Notes: a model not told the origin generated them from the sequence alone. Shown: positions 53,396 through 63,612, counted from the stretch's first letter. The stretch is DNA of 64,000 bases from JBPOFM01 sp051252455 (GCA_051252455.1 JBPOFM010000005.1:62001-126000); one strand, 5' to 3'. Numbers and translations: made by a program.

Positions 53396-53935
53396 TTAGT
53401 TTGAAGAATTGTCATAATCTTCAGCGTTGATTTTCAAATGTTTTCTTTTGGTATCATTTTGAATTTCGACTTTATACATCACTGTTTGATGTTCTCCGCT
53501 GACATAAGTGATATTACATACTACTTCTTTAAATTCCCATCCTGGATATTTTTTCGCAATATCGCTGCTGATATTAAGCGGCAGTTTGATGTTTTTGAAC
53601 ACTTCCGAACATTGTACAATTTTTCCATCCTGATTGTATTCAGCTTTAATCTGATTTAAACCTTCTTCAAACACTATGGTATAATTTGATTGGCTATCGG
53701 CAGAATAAATGGAAGACATTTTGATATCATAATTAGCAACCAGATTCTGAAAGTTTCTGATGCGTCCAGAACTAATTTTACTGTCAAATGAATAATAGTA
53801 ATTAGAATTGACCAAAGTGTTCTTAACTGGTTTAGCATACTCGTTAAGATTAACATCCACTGATGCAATTTCATTTTGAGAATTCATTAGGTTGGTAAAT
53901 CCTAAAAAAATTAGACCGACTACAAATGTTTTCAT
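53396..53935 (-). CDS. Exported hypothetical protein, PepSY-like
   Basis: The 179-aa protein has a signal peptide ending near N-S-Q (residue 20). The mature part has strand-helix repeats with Y-N-Q-D-G-K-I-V and I-A-K-K-Y-P-G-W-E-F, resembling PepSY/BLIP-like domains of Bacteroidota periplasmic proteins. No catalytic motif is visible. It lies downstream of the TPR regulator on the same strand but with a 237-bp gap that has a repeat array. Confidence 0.55.
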   Translation of the reverse strand: MKTFVVGLIFLGFTNLMNSQNEIASVDVNLNEYAKPVKNTLVNSNYYYSFDSKISSGRIRNFQNLVANYDIKMSSIYSADSQSNYTIVFEEGLNQIKAEYNQDGKIVQCSEVFKNIKLPLNISSDIAKKYPGWEFKEVVCNITYVSGEHQTVMYKVEIQNDTKRKHLKINAEDYDNSSN

Positions 53936-54079
53936 GAGTTTTTGGTTTTTGAATGTTAGTATTCTTTTGTATGCTATGGAGTTCTAAAGGGTTATGATGA
54001 ATTACATTTAGATACCGAAGTACCGTTTTAAATGTTTGACCAAATTATATCAAAATAATCATAACTAATTGAAAATCAT

Positions 54080-54123
54080 ATAGACAACCAATGAACAATC
54101 AATAGACAATCGATAGACAGAAC
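54080..54123. repeat. 11-bp direct repeat array, four copies
   Basis: Four contiguous 11-bp units read ATAGACAACCA, ATGAACAATCA, ATAGACAATCG and ATAGACAGAAC. It lies between the TPR regulator and the 53396 gene, about 145 bp before the start of the latter. Confidence 0.75.
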
Positions 54124-54172
54124 TGAATATTGCAGATGAAAACGGTTTAAATTGTGAAGAAAAAGAGGCGTT

Positions 54173-55927
54173 TTAGAGACTATTGATGAAATCGTCGAGA
54201 TTGACATCATCTGAAAGTTCCAATTTTTTGCGAAGACGATAGCGACTCGTATTTAAAGAGGCATTTGTAATATTTTGTAAAGTGGCAATACTGCGACTGT
54301 CCATTTTTAATCGAATCAATGAACACAGTTGGATCTCATTTTTACTCAAGTTTGGATAATTGGTCATTAATTGGCTGTAAAACGCATCACTTAATTTATC
54401 CAAGCGCTCGAAAAACAACTTTGTGTCTTGGTCAAACGTGATTTTGTTTTTAATATCTTGCTCTAAATCGTTTAATAAATCTTTTTTATTAGAGGCTTCA
54501 GAAGTTTTATAGTCTTCCATTTTTGCAGCAAGACCTGACGCCCATTCTTGATTCTGAATTAAATTAATTGCAAAATCAGATAGATCCCGCTCTTTTGATT
54601 TAATTTCAGCATGCAGCTGATTTACCTTCAACTTGCTATTCTCTAAATTTTTCTCGGCAATTAATTGTTTGTTTTTTGAATTGATTAGATGTTGATACCT
54701 ACTTAAGAACAAAAACAAAAGTAGAATAATGAATGCGGATGATATAGAGCCCACAATCCACAATTTTGAACGCTGACTTTTAATTTGGCTGTCTTTTTCG
54801 AGTTCGGCAATCTTAAAATTGAGAGCAACCCTATCTACCGTAATATCATCAAATTCATTTTGCCATTTACTATCCGCTATCGCAGCGATTTCACGAAGGC
54901 TATCGGCATAGCTTTCAATTCGTTTTGATGTTTTGTAAGCAGCATCTATTTCATTCCGTTTAAAAAACAATTTCTCTTTCGTACGCAAATATTCCAATCG
55001 AGATTCTGGACTAATTTGATTGGCCTGAATTTGCTCGTTAACAATTATTTCCAACTTATCAAAAACAGCTTGGGCATCTTCTATCCTATCCAATTCAATA
55101 TTTGTCATAACCAATTGTGAGCCTGCACTTATCAATCGCGGTATATCCTTCCTATTTGTCCCTTCATCAATAACATGTGTATAAAACTCAAAATTGATAG
55201 CATATAATGATTGGGCCTCTTCATATTTGTGAAGATCAACATAAACATCTGCAATATTATCACGAATGCTTCCAATTAAGATGTGATTAGAAAATTCTGC
55301 CTTCGTAAGTTCATAGGCGCGTTTAAAATAGACCAAAGCAGAATCCAGTTCTTTTTTGTGCCAATAAAAAAAGAGACCATAATTGTTGATCGCAGAGGGA
55401 TAATAGACATTATAATTGGCGTTTGTAAACGCAAGATTTTTTTGATGCTCTATTTTAGCCATCTCCATCATGTTGAGATTTGCATAGTTTTCGGCCATCA
55501 TGCTGTGAGCAAAGAACCGCATCACTAAATAATCTTTACGTTCATTTGCTGACAAGTCCTTTTCATGCAGTTTGTAATATTCAAAAAATTGCATATATGA
55601 CTTTGAGGACTCTTTGGGAAATCCTATCAATTTAAACCAATTTCCTGACTGAAGATAGGCTTCAAGTTTTAATACGGTATGCCCTTCAATAAAATGCAGC
55701 ATATCCATTCTTTGAAAATGCTGTGATAGATACGTTTCCAATTCTGTCTGTGAGAAAGATTCACGAGAATAGGTTTTCATTTCATCTTCTGGAAAGGATT
55801 TATGCATCGCTTTACTGATAGCCTCATACCTTTTCAAAGCTTCTTCACTGGCGATTGTTTCCTGCGAAACCGCTGAATGACTGAATAGATATAAGAAAAG
55901 AAACAAAGATGCTTTAAAAATTCTCAA
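54173..55927 (-). CDS. TPR-containing membrane regulator with C-terminal HTH
   Basis: The 584-aa protein has a signal sequence (about 4-21), TPR-like helical repeats (about 100-330), one membrane helix (about 391-410), a coiled coil and a C-terminal helix-turn-helix of LuxR type (S-K-N-E-I-Q-L-C-S-L-I-R near 530, then S-R-Y-R-L-R-K-K-L). Such Bacteroidota proteins are one-piece sensor-regulators. It probably links an envelope signal to transcription. The 11-bp array just downstream could be a target. Confidence 0.85.
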   Translation of the reverse strand: MRIFKASLFLFLYLFSHSAVSQETIASEEALKRYEAISKAMHKSFPEDEMKTYSRESFSQTELETYLSQHFQRMDMLHFIEGHTVLKLEAYLQSGNWFKLIGFPKESSKSYMQFFEYYKLHEKDLSANERKDYLVMRFFAHSMMAENYANLNMMEMAKIEHQKNLAFTNANYNVYYPSAINNYGLFFYWHKKELDSALVYFKRAYELTKAEFSNHILIGSIRDNIADVYVDLHKYEEAQSLYAINFEFYTHVIDEGTNRKDIPRLISAGSQLVMTNIELDRIEDAQAVFDKLEIIVNEQIQANQISPESRLEYLRTKEKLFFKRNEIDAAYKTSKRIESYADSLREIAAIADSKWQNEFDDITVDRVALNFKIAELEKDSQIKSQRSKLWIVGSISSAFIILLLFLFLSRYQHLINSKNKQLIAEKNLENSKLKVNQLHAEIKSKERDLSDFAINLIQNQEWASGLAAKMEDYKTSEASNKKDLLNDLEQDIKNKITFDQDTKLFFERLDKLSDAFYSQLMTNYPNLSKNEIQLCSLIRLKMDSRSIATLQNITNASLNTSRYRLRKKLELSDDVNLDDFINSL

Positions 55928-56017
55928 GAGAAAAAGTTGGTTATTTATTTGATTTAAAGATAAATAAATACCAATTGGATTAATAAAATAAGGTCATAAA
56001 TTTAAAGAATTAAAAAA

Positions 56018-56042
56018 CTCACTTTTCTAATCGAAAAGTGAG
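56018..56042 (-). terminator. Intrinsic terminator of the alcohol dehydrogenase gene
   Basis: CTCACTTTTC (56018-56027) pairs with GAAAAGTGAG (56033-56042). Read on the minus strand the hairpin is followed by six T. It lies 18 bp after the stop codon. Confidence 0.9.
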
Positions 56043-56060
56043 CTTTTAAGTAATCAACAT

Positions 56061-57113
56061 TTAATTTTTCAGCGACGACATGTCAATTACGAACCGATAC
56101 TTCACATCGGCATCAATGACTCGTTCATAAGCTTTATTAATATCTTGGATATTGATAAGTTCTATATCTGAAACAATGTTATGTTTTCCGCAAAAGTCTA
56201 GCATTTCTTGTGTCTCTTTGATGCCACCAATAAGCGAACCTGCAATTCGTTTACGTCCCATTATGATGCCACCGCCGTGAAACGGTTTCAACTGCTCAAT
56301 AGCGCCAACTAACACCATCGTTGCATCTCTTTTTAACAGAGTGATGTATGGATCCATCTCATGTCCGACCGGAATTGTATTCAATATAAAATCAAAACTG
56401 CCTCTATGTAGTTTCATTTCATTCTCGTCTTTAGAAATAAGTACCTCGTCGGCACCCAATTTTTTTGCGTCCTTTGCTTTATCCGGAGATGTGGTAATCA
56501 TCACTACATGTGCTCCTAATGCATGAGCAAATTTGACACCCATGTGTCCAAGGCCACCAAGACCAATTACCCCAACTTTATCTCCTTTCTTTACATTCCA
56601 ATTTTTCAATGGCGAATAAGTCGTAATTCCGGCACATAATAATGGTGCGACCGCTTTTTCATCAAGATTATTAGGTATCTTCAAGATAAATTCTTTATCC
56701 ACAACGATCGACGTTGAGTAACCACCAAACGTATGACCACCTAAATGTTTGTCTTTACTGTTATAAGTTCCTATCATTCCATTTTCACAGAATTGTTCCA
56801 AATGATCATCGCAGGCCGAGCAATCTTTACAGGAATCCACTAAACAACCGACACCCGCTAAATCATTTTTTTTTAAGTTGTCGACATTTTTACCGACTTG
56901 CACCACCCGTCCAATGATTTCATGACCGGGAACGACGGGATAAACAGAATTTTGCCATTCGTTTCTGACTGTATGAATGTCACTATGGCACACACCACAA
57001 TATGTAATATCTATTTTAATATCATTGTCACCAACCTTTCTTCTTTCGATCTCCATCGGTTTCAAATCGGTTTTGGCATCTTGTGCCCCAAATGCTTTAA
57101 TCGCGTTGCTCAT
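56061..57113 (-). CDS. NAD(P)-dependent alcohol dehydrogenase (YahK type)
   Basis: The 350-aa zinc alcohol dehydrogenase has the catalytic-zinc motif C-G-V-C-H-S-D-I-H and G-H-E-I-I-G, structural-zinc cysteines in C-x5-C-x2-C-x2-C-x6-C order, and the cofactor loop G-L-G-G-L-G-H-M-G. The type is that of YahK/cinnamyl alcohol dehydrogenases, which reduce a wide range of aldehydes with NADPH. ATG 57113 is preferred; an in-frame ATG lies seven codons upstream. Confidence 0.9.
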   Translation of the reverse strand: MSNAIKAFGAQDAKTDLKPMEIERRKVGDNDIKIDITYCGVCHSDIHTVRNEWQNSVYPVVPGHEIIGRVVQVGKNVDNLKKNDLAGVGCLVDSCKDCSACDDHLEQFCENGMIGTYNSKDKHLGGHTFGGYSTSIVVDKEFILKIPNNLDEKAVAPLLCAGITTYSPLKNWNVKKGDKVGVIGLGGLGHMGVKFAHALGAHVVMITTSPDKAKDAKKLGADEVLISKDENEMKLHRGSFDFILNTIPVGHEMDPYITLLKRDATMVLVGAIEQLKPFHGGGIIMGRKRIAGSLIGGIKETQEMLDFCGKHNIVSDIELINIQDINKAYERVIDADVKYRFVIDMSSLKN

Positions 57114-57311
57114 TTTATTATTTTTAATTTTCATAAAATTACATATTTAACATCCCTCAATTCTTGGATTCACTGTTAATACTTGGTTAATTTTAAAATG
57201 TTTAAGTGTTGACCTGTCAACTAAAATTTAAACGTCAAACGAGCTAATAAACTTATTATTTGCGACACTTCGTAGATAGCAAAAATTCTATATTTATCGA
57301 AAATATTAAAA

Positions 57312-58238
57312 ATGCGTTCACATATGTCACTTTCACTTTTTTCTTTGGTCTTTTTTATAATGGTCAGCAGTTGCAACAATTCTGATGATAATGTTTCACT
57401 CCCGATCAACAATGTGCCTTTAGCGTCAGGGATTCAATACTCTGAAACAGCGACCAATGAACTTACGGTTTATGATGCCGTAATTACTGCACTTAATGGC
57501 AATACAGATATTGCAATTGTGGCAGAAGTCAACCATTCATCAAATGCACAAAGTGTTGGAATGGATTTGGATTTTACACGAACGATTCTTTTTGGGAACC
57601 CAAATTTAGGTACACCAATCATGCAGGTTAATATGCATGCTGGATTGGATTTACCTCAAAAAATAGAAGTTTATAAGGATAGCGATGGACAGACTGTGGC
57701 GTTGTTTAACTCAACGACCTATTTAGCCAACCGACACAATGTTGGGGCTGTCACAACCTTACCGATGATACAAACCGCATTGACCAATTTAGTCACAAAT
57801 GCTACTGGAACATCGATACAGACCGTCAATGATGCTACAACGCTAGGTGAAGGGATTATAGTGGTCGATAGTAATAATGATATGGAAACAACTTATAATA
57901 ACATCATTTCCACATTGGAAAGTTTGGAACCAGTTAGTATTATTGCAGAGTTAGACCATCAAGCAAATGCGATGAGCGTAGGCTTGGAGTTGAATCCTTC
58001 CAAATTAATCGTCTTCGGAAATCCTACACTTGGGACACCGTTGATGCAGACATCCAGATCGACTGCGATTGATTTGCCCCAAAAGATGTTGGTGTATCAA
58101 ACTGATGAAGGCGATGTGAAAATAATTTACAACGATCCATCTTACATCGCCCAAAGGCACCAAATCAGTGGAAACGCCGAAACATTAAATATGATTGCTA
58201 TGGCCTTACAAAATATTGCCGATTCTGGAGCTAATTAA
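57312..58238 (+). CDS. Lipoprotein with two DUF302 domains
   Basis: The 308-aa protein has a lipobox V-S-S-C near residue 21 and two DUF302 domains (about 50-170 and 185-300). Each contains an F-G-N-P-x-L-G-T-P-x-M-Q motif, an L-D-L-P-Q-K or I-D-L-P-Q-K motif and a terminal Y-x-A-x-R-H. DUF302 has no proven role; it is often seen in envelope or sulfur-related contexts. The repeat is an internal duplication. ATG codons at 57312 and 57324 are both possible starts. Confidence 0.85.
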   Translation: MRSHMSLSLFSLVFFIMVSSCNNSDDNVSLPINNVPLASGIQYSETATNELTVYDAVITALNGNTDIAIVAEVNHSSNAQSVGMDLDFTRTILFGNPNLGTPIMQVNMHAGLDLPQKIEVYKDSDGQTVALFNSTTYLANRHNVGAVTTLPMIQTALTNLVTNATGTSIQTVNDATTLGEGIIVVDSNNDMETTYNNIISTLESLEPVSIIAELDHQANAMSVGLELNPSKLIVFGNPTLGTPLMQTSRSTAIDLPQKMLVYQTDEGDVKIIYNDPSYIAQRHQISGNAETLNMIAMALQNIADSGAN

Positions 58239-58265
58239 AAAAAAACCATGAAAAAGATTTCATGG
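58237..58265 (-). terminator. Intrinsic terminator of the 58294 gene
   Basis: CCATGAAA (58246-58253) and TTTCATGG (58258-58265) form a stem with an AAGA loop. On the minus strand it is followed by a run of nine T, so it ends the transcript of the exported 122-aa protein. Confidence 0.85.
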
Positions 58266-58293
58266 GATTATTGTTGAAGAAATTTAATTCAGT

Positions 58294-58662
58294 TTAATCT
58301 TTAGTATCTATCGACTTTAGAGGTTGCAGATCATATTTGACTTTTTTATATAATCGAAGTTGATTTTGTGTTAAAATTTCTGACATTTCCAAAGTTTCCT
58401 TGGCCTGAAGTTCCACTAGAGCATTCAGCTCTTCCCTACCATCTAGTTGTTCCGTGGCTTTCTCTGAAGCAATGATGTATTTTTCAACCACATTTTTAAA
58501 TAACGGTATTTGAACACTAGTCAAAACCAACTCCTTATTATAGGAATCAGTGAGATTGTTTGCCATCGCATCTACTCTATCGGTTGTGGTGATTGTGTTA
58601 GGATATTGCGCGTAAGAAAAGGTGGTCATAACCACTAGAAATAATGTTAATACTGTTTTCAT
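58294..58662 (-). CDS. Small exported helical protein
   Basis: The 122-aa protein has a signal peptide ending near residue 18 (S-Y-A-Q) and a mainly helical mature part. Motifs are T-D-R-V-D-A-M-A near 28 and E-I-L-T-Q-N-Q-L-R-L-Y-K-K near 96. The layout recalls Spy/LTXXQ-like periplasmic proteins, but without the LTxxQ repeat signature. Function unknown. Confidence 0.55.
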   Translation of the reverse strand: MKTVLTLFLVVMTTFSYAQYPNTITTTDRVDAMANNLTDSYNKELVLTSVQIPLFKNVVEKYIIASEKATEQLDGREELNALVELQAKETLEMSEILTQNQLRLYKKVKYDLQPLKSIDTKD

Positions 58663-58758
58663 GATAATTGATTTTAATTATCATAACATAAGAAAAACAT
58701 TATGAAAAACCAAGCGATTTAACAAGTCTCTACATAACTTTCTTCTGATTTTAAAAGT

Positions 58759-59673
58759 TTATTTATCAAAAAAGCGATCAAACAACACAAGCTTACGTTT
58801 AGTGTTAATGAAATAGACACCAGCCAAAAGTACAACGGCTGCAATAACCGATTGCAAGGTGATTTGTTCATTTAAAAAATACCATCCTAATATCAAAGCG
58901 ATAATTGGATTGACATAAGTGGATGTTGCCACTTTTTCTGGAGATACGATTCGTAAAAGATAATTAAACGAAGTAAATGCCACAATACTTCCAAAAATAA
59001 TGAGTAATGCCATCGACCATTGCACATCTGTTTTCCATTCATTTGGAAAAGACCATTTTTCACCAAAAACTAAACTTAACATTAACAGCATCATACCACC
59101 TGTAAGCATTTGATATCCTGTATTAATAAAAAAGTTTGAAGGCAAATCTGCTTTTCCAACGAACAAACTACCATATCCCCAACTAACCATACAAGCGAAA
59201 ATCATGATCATTCCCAAAACACTTCCTTCTTTGTTAATTATTTGATTTTGACTTACTAGTAGAAAGATGCCTATGATTCCCAAAAGGACACCAACAATTG
59301 ACATCGGCTGTATTTTTTTTCCTTGAAGAATTCGCATCATAATAAGCACCACCAATGGCTGGGCCGAAATTTCTAATGCCGCAAACCCGCTATCCACGTA
59401 TTTTAGAGCCCAAACAACAACTCCATTTCCAAAGGTCAAAAACAAAAAACCGGCCATTGCTGTATTTCTCAATTGTTTTTTAGTGATAGCTAATGATAAG
59501 CCAAGAATTTTCGCTATTATGAAAATGATGCATCCGGCAGAAATAAATCGTATTGAAGCCAACATAAAGGGCGGCAATTCGTTAACGGCAATTTTATTCA
59601 ATAAGTATGTGGATCCCCAAATGACGTAGATCGAGAAAAAGGCAAGAACTATAAGCGTTGTATTTCGTTGCAA
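58759..59673 (-). CDS. EamA-family (DMT) transporter
   Basis: The 304-aa protein has about ten membrane helices in two EamA halves, with W-G-S-T-Y-L-L-N-K near residue 19 and P-x-x-A-L-I-L-G-W in the second half. Such drug/metabolite transporters export amino acids, nucleobases or drugs; the substrate is not predictable. It is a single gene. Confidence 0.9.
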   Translation of the reverse strand: MQRNTTLIVLAFFSIYVIWGSTYLLNKIAVNELPPFMLASIRFISAGCIIFIIAKILGLSLAITKKQLRNTAMAGFLFLTFGNGVVVWALKYVDSGFAALEISAQPLVVLIMMRILQGKKIQPMSIVGVLLGIIGIFLLVSQNQIINKEGSVLGMIMIFACMVSWGYGSLFVGKADLPSNFFINTGYQMLTGGMMLLMLSLVFGEKWSFPNEWKTDVQWSMALLIIFGSIVAFTSFNYLLRIVSPEKVATSTYVNPIIALILGWYFLNEQITLQSVIAAVVLLAGVYFINTKRKLVLFDRFFDK

Positions 59674-59856
59674 AAGGCTTCAATTTAGTTTGCGAAAGTA
59701 AGTATAATAAACGGCATTCAATTTTGAAATGAGTTGATGATTTTTATTTCTTAAATGCGATTATCCTAAAGGAAGATTTGTTTAGATTCATATATTGTCT
59801 GTAAGGATTAATTGTTCTCTACGTTTTTTGTTATATTGTAAATTCAAATAATTTCT

Positions 59857-60810
59857 ATGGAAAATCATAACTTATCCGACTCACTTACAAAATTTTATAA
59901 CAATTTTATTGATCAACTACCCGGAATCACAATCGCAATTCTGATTGTGATTCTCGGCTTTCTAATTGCACAATGGATAGGACAATTCACTCGAAAACGT
60001 ATTTCTGCGAGAACCCAAGATCCCTTGATGAGTAAATTTTTAGGAAAGGCAATTAAATATATTTTGATTATTATTTCCATTATGATCGCGCTTCAAGCCG
60101 CAGGACTGGGTGGAATTGCTACAGGAATTTTAACCGCTGCCGGTGCAAGTGCGGTTGTCCTCGGATTTGCCTTCAAGGATATTGGTGAAAATTTTATCGC
60201 CGGAATTATCCTTACCTTCAATCGGCCGTTTGATGTAAATGATACGGTAGAAATTGGAGATAATTTTGGAAAAGTAAAAGCTTTGGAATTTCGATATACA
60301 AAATTGAAAACCTTCGACGGAAAAGATGTGTATATTCCAAATAGTGATGTTCTTACCGAACCTGTGACCAATTATACCGAGGATGGCTTCTTTAGGTGGG
60401 ATTTTATTATAGGAATTGCCTATGAAGATAATATTGAAGGTGCGAAAGCTACAGTTCTTAAAGCGTTGAGACAAGAACCAAACGTCATTGAGGATGAAGA
60501 ACATGAGAATTTTGTGATCGAAGATGAATTGGCGACCAGTACAGTGAATCTAAAAGTATTTTTTTGGGTTGATACAACTGATTTCAGACGCATGGCATTA
60601 ATTACCAAAGGTAATGTTGTTAGAAATGTAAAGGAAGCTTTAGAAGAAGCTGGCTATTACATGCCTGCCGATATTCAAGAAATCAAGTTGTATGGAGGCG
60701 TTAAGGAATTCCCTGTACGAATGGCTCGTGATTTTAATGGTGACGTTGATAAAGAACCAAAAGCGAAACCCAGTACTATCAGCAATAAAGACGATGATTT
60801 AGACTCATAA
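59857..60810 (+). CDS. MscS-family mechanosensitive channel
   Basis: The 317-aa protein has two to three N-terminal membrane helices, a pore-lining helix region with A-A-G-A-S-A-V-V-L-G-F-A-F-K-D, then a beta domain with N-R-P-F-D-V-N-D-T-V-E-I-G and a cytoplasmic part. This is the MscS plan. It should release osmolytes on hypo-osmotic shock. The last 30 residues are charged. Confidence 0.9.
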   Translation: MENHNLSDSLTKFYNNFIDQLPGITIAILIVILGFLIAQWIGQFTRKRISARTQDPLMSKFLGKAIKYILIIISIMIALQAAGLGGIATGILTAAGASAVVLGFAFKDIGENFIAGIILTFNRPFDVNDTVEIGDNFGKVKALEFRYTKLKTFDGKDVYIPNSDVLTEPVTNYTEDGFFRWDFIIGIAYEDNIEGAKATVLKALRQEPNVIEDEEHENFVIEDELATSTVNLKVFFWVDTTDFRRMALITKGNVVRNVKEALEEAGYYMPADIQEIKLYGGVKEFPVRMARDFNGDVDKEPKAKPSTISNKDDDLDS

Positions 60811-60832
60811 GAACCAAATCACTCAATAGGCG

Positions 60833-62284
60833 TCATTTAAAATTAGCTTTTAGAAAATTCATTCCGTTGGTAGACATCACGCGAGCAATGATTTCATCAG
60901 CCTCAATGTTGTTTTCAGGTACTTTAAGTTTATTTTTGGACATATAGTTGAAGGCATGGCGCTCCATAAAATCGGCAAGAAATGGTAACTCTTCCGATGT
61001 CCAGAATCCGTTCAATGGGTCGATTATGCCGTCGAAATCTGTCCCAAGCGCCATACAATCCCAGGCAAATAAACCTTCATTATCCAATACCTCTAAAAAA
61101 TGTTGAATTTGATTCCACACAAGCTCTGCACGATAATGCATTATTTTTGAACGGTTTGCCGATTTTTTTGTCGCTTTTAATGTCACTTCACTAGCAATAC
61201 GACGTTCGTCTAGCTGTAACCCAAAAATACCTTTGCGCTTGGCGATTAAAATCAATTCCTCATTGTAAAAATTAATATCCACGGGGTTTAATTTGGCGGC
61301 CACTCCCGAACCATTTTGACTCGGGTCATCGAACGACACCATCCCATTCGCGGCGCCATGACTCACTACAATTGGAATATCTCTATAATTTTCGTCCAAG
61401 TCCAGCATTTGATAAAATTCCCTACGTGAGGCAACACTCATATGTTTCACATCGATCAATATTCGTTTGCCATTATCAGTATCCAATAATTTACGAATCA
61501 CTTCTTCACCTAATGGCGTGATGCCTTCTCCTAAACCTTCCAATTGATCGACATACCGTTTGACCAACTTCGTAAAGCTTTCGGCATGACCACACAGATG
61601 GTTCCAAAAGTGATGCGCTACAGATACGAACAAAGGGGGCGCATCCCAGTCTTTCATTTTTTGTAGATTGTCCAAAAAGTCTTTTTTTACCGGTGGCGTA
61701 TCAATATTAGAATTCAATACATGCATTCCTTCAATAGACAAAACAATGCAAATCGTGTTTACGGTCGTATTTGATGCCGTGGAAATCACAGTTTCAATAT
61801 CACTATAATTTCGAACCACTCTGTATTTAAATTTCCCTTCAGGAAGACTGATAATGCGATTATTGAGCTGTAATATAAAGTCGTACTCTAATTCTAGATC
61901 CTCAAAGTAATCCGTAAGTCCCTGAATGACATCCACTCGCTCCTTCCCAACTCCAGTAGCAAAATTGGCGGTAACATCTTTTATAACTTCATTACCAATC
62001 TTATTCACAAAAAATTTCTTTTCCAGCGGATACAAAGACAGACAGACGACTTTTACACCACCTTTTGCCAAGCTTGTAAAATTTGCTTGAGAGAATTTTG
62101 TCAGATTAATTATGTAATTCAGTAATTTATCACCAACAGTCGGCGGATTATAGCGCCAGATGCTATTGGCTCTGCTCCTATCCGGATTGTTCCAACCTTT
62201 TTTTTTATAATAAAAACTTTTACCGAAAGGTTTCAAGGTGGAATGGCAATGTAAGTCGACATAATTGTTGTTTTCTATAGACAT
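60833..62284 (-). CDS. Membrane dipeptidase-like protein (peptidase M19)
   Basis: The 483-aa protein has the amidohydrolase fold of renal dipeptidases: D-L-H-C-H-S near 11, a central S-I-E-G near 184, D-V-K-H-M-S near 279, S-H-G-A-A-N-G near 309 and G-T-D-F-D-G-I near 419. These supply the binuclear metal site. There is no signal peptide, so it is probably cytoplasmic. Natural substrate unknown. Confidence 0.85.
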   Translation of the reverse strand: MSIENNNYVDLHCHSTLKPFGKSFYYKKKGWNNPDRSRANSIWRYNPPTVGDKLLNYIINLTKFSQANFTSLAKGGVKVVCLSLYPLEKKFFVNKIGNEVIKDVTANFATGVGKERVDVIQGLTDYFEDLELEYDFILQLNNRIISLPEGKFKYRVVRNYSDIETVISTASNTTVNTICIVLSIEGMHVLNSNIDTPPVKKDFLDNLQKMKDWDAPPLFVSVAHHFWNHLCGHAESFTKLVKRYVDQLEGLGEGITPLGEEVIRKLLDTDNGKRILIDVKHMSVASRREFYQMLDLDENYRDIPIVVSHGAANGMVSFDDPSQNGSGVAAKLNPVDINFYNEELILIAKRKGIFGLQLDERRIASEVTLKATKKSANRSKIMHYRAELVWNQIQHFLEVLDNEGLFAWDCMALGTDFDGIIDPLNGFWTSEELPFLADFMERHAFNYMSKNKLKVPENNIEADEIIARVMSTNGMNFLKANFK

Positions 62285-62446
62285 AATGTAAAGTGTTGAA
62301 ATTTCTATTGAAAGATAACCATTTTATTAATGTCAATTTATTTCAATGGTTACCAAAAGGATTAAGATTTAATGGATTTGAGCTCAAAAGTATGATTTAC
62401 GTGCCTTAACTTCATTCCATAATTAATACTTAAAAAAATCAATATC

Positions 62447-62737
62447 ATGGAAAAATCGCATAACAATTCGAAAGAGAAAAAAAGTAATATCCTTAATCCT
62501 GAACTCGACAAAGAAACTCAACATAATCTTGATGAGGATAAAAACCTTCGGTCCGACGGCGGTGATGATGAACAATTAAAAAATCGAAAACGTCCAGTTG
62601 ATTTTGAAGGGAAGGATTTAGACGTTCCCGGACGAGACCTCCCAGAAAACAGATCAAAAAAACAACTCAAGGATGAAGAAAATCAGCTATACAGTCAAGG
62701 TGGTCCCGGAAATGAAAATTTAGAGGAAAACGTATAA
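62447..62737 (+). CDS. Small charged disordered protein
   Basis: The 96-aa protein is highly polar, rich in Asp, Glu, Lys and Asn, with L-D-V-P-G-R-D-L near 63 and K-D-E-E-N-Q-L-Y-S-Q-G near 78. I recognise these motifs from small flavobacterial proteins of unknown function. It looks intrinsically disordered. It lies 44 bp before the alpha/beta hydrolase gene on the same strand, perhaps in one operon. Confidence 0.65.
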   Translation: MEKSHNNSKEKKSNILNPELDKETQHNLDEDKNLRSDGGDDEQLKNRKRPVDFEGKDLDVPGRDLPENRSKKQLKDEENQLYSQGGPGNENLEENV

Positions 62738-62781
62738 ATCAGTTTCAATTAATCATTTTATATCATTTTTAAAAACGCGAT

Positions 62782-63612
62782 ATGCCATTTATCACACATC
62801 AAAAGTCAAAACAACACATCGATTTATATTATCAGGATTATGGAACAGGGACGCCCGTTATTCTCATACACGGTTGGCCGTTGAGTCATCGCGCTTGGGA
62901 ATCCCAGGTCGCAGAAATTGTTGACGCCGGTTTTCGTTGTATCACCTATGATCGAAGAGGCTTTGGAGTTTCGTCAGCGCCTTGGCAGTCCTATGATTAT
63001 TCGGCATTAGCCACCGATTTAAATGAAATCATCACACAACTAAAGTTGAAAGATGCCATCATTGTTGGTTTTTCAATGGGCGGCGGAGAAGTCGTTCGTT
63101 ATTTCACAGATTTTGGCGACAAAAACATTAAAAAAGCAGTACTAATCAGCTCCATTATCCCATTGGTAAAGAAGAAACCGGATAATCCTGATGGTGTTCC
63201 TGAAAAGGATTTAAAAGATATTATGGAATCGCTAAAAGCCGACAGAGTTGGATTTTTAAAGGAATTTCATAAAAACTTTTACAACTATGACAAGAATAAA
63301 GAGAAGGTGAGTGAGTCACAATTACATTATGATTGGACGATCGCCTCTCATGCCTCTCCGCATGCCACCATAGAGGCTGCGAAGGCGTGGGCGGAAACAG
63401 ACTTTAGGTCGGAGCTGAAAAATGTCACCGTGCCTACCTTGATTGTCCATGGAGATGCTGATAACATTGTGCCCATCAAAACAGCAGGCGATCAGGCTGC
63501 AATGGGAATTGAAAACAATACTTATAAGGTGATCAAAGGAGGTCCTCACGGATTGAATGTAACACATACAGAGCAGTTGAACGAAATTCTTATCGAATTT
63601 TTGAAATCCTAA
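62782..63612 (+). CDS. Alpha/beta hydrolase (non-heme chloroperoxidase-like)
   Basis: The 276-aa enzyme has H-G-W-P-L-S near 30, the nucleophile S98 in G-F-S-M-G-G-G, the acid in V-H-G-D-A-D near 224 and the His in G-G-P-H-G-L. It belongs to the cofactor-free haloperoxidase/aryl esterase group, which hydrolyses esters and can carry out perhydrolysis. No signal peptide. Confidence 0.9.
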   Translation: MPFITHQKSKQHIDLYYQDYGTGTPVILIHGWPLSHRAWESQVAEIVDAGFRCITYDRRGFGVSSAPWQSYDYSALATDLNEIITQLKLKDAIIVGFSMGGGEVVRYFTDFGDKNIKKAVLISSIIPLVKKKPDNPDGVPEKDLKDIMESLKADRVGFLKEFHKNFYNYDKNKEKVSESQLHYDWTIASHASPHATIEAAKAWAETDFRSELKNVTVPTLIVHGDADNIVPIKTAGDQAAMGIENNTYKVIKGGPHGLNVTHTEQLNEILIEFLKS

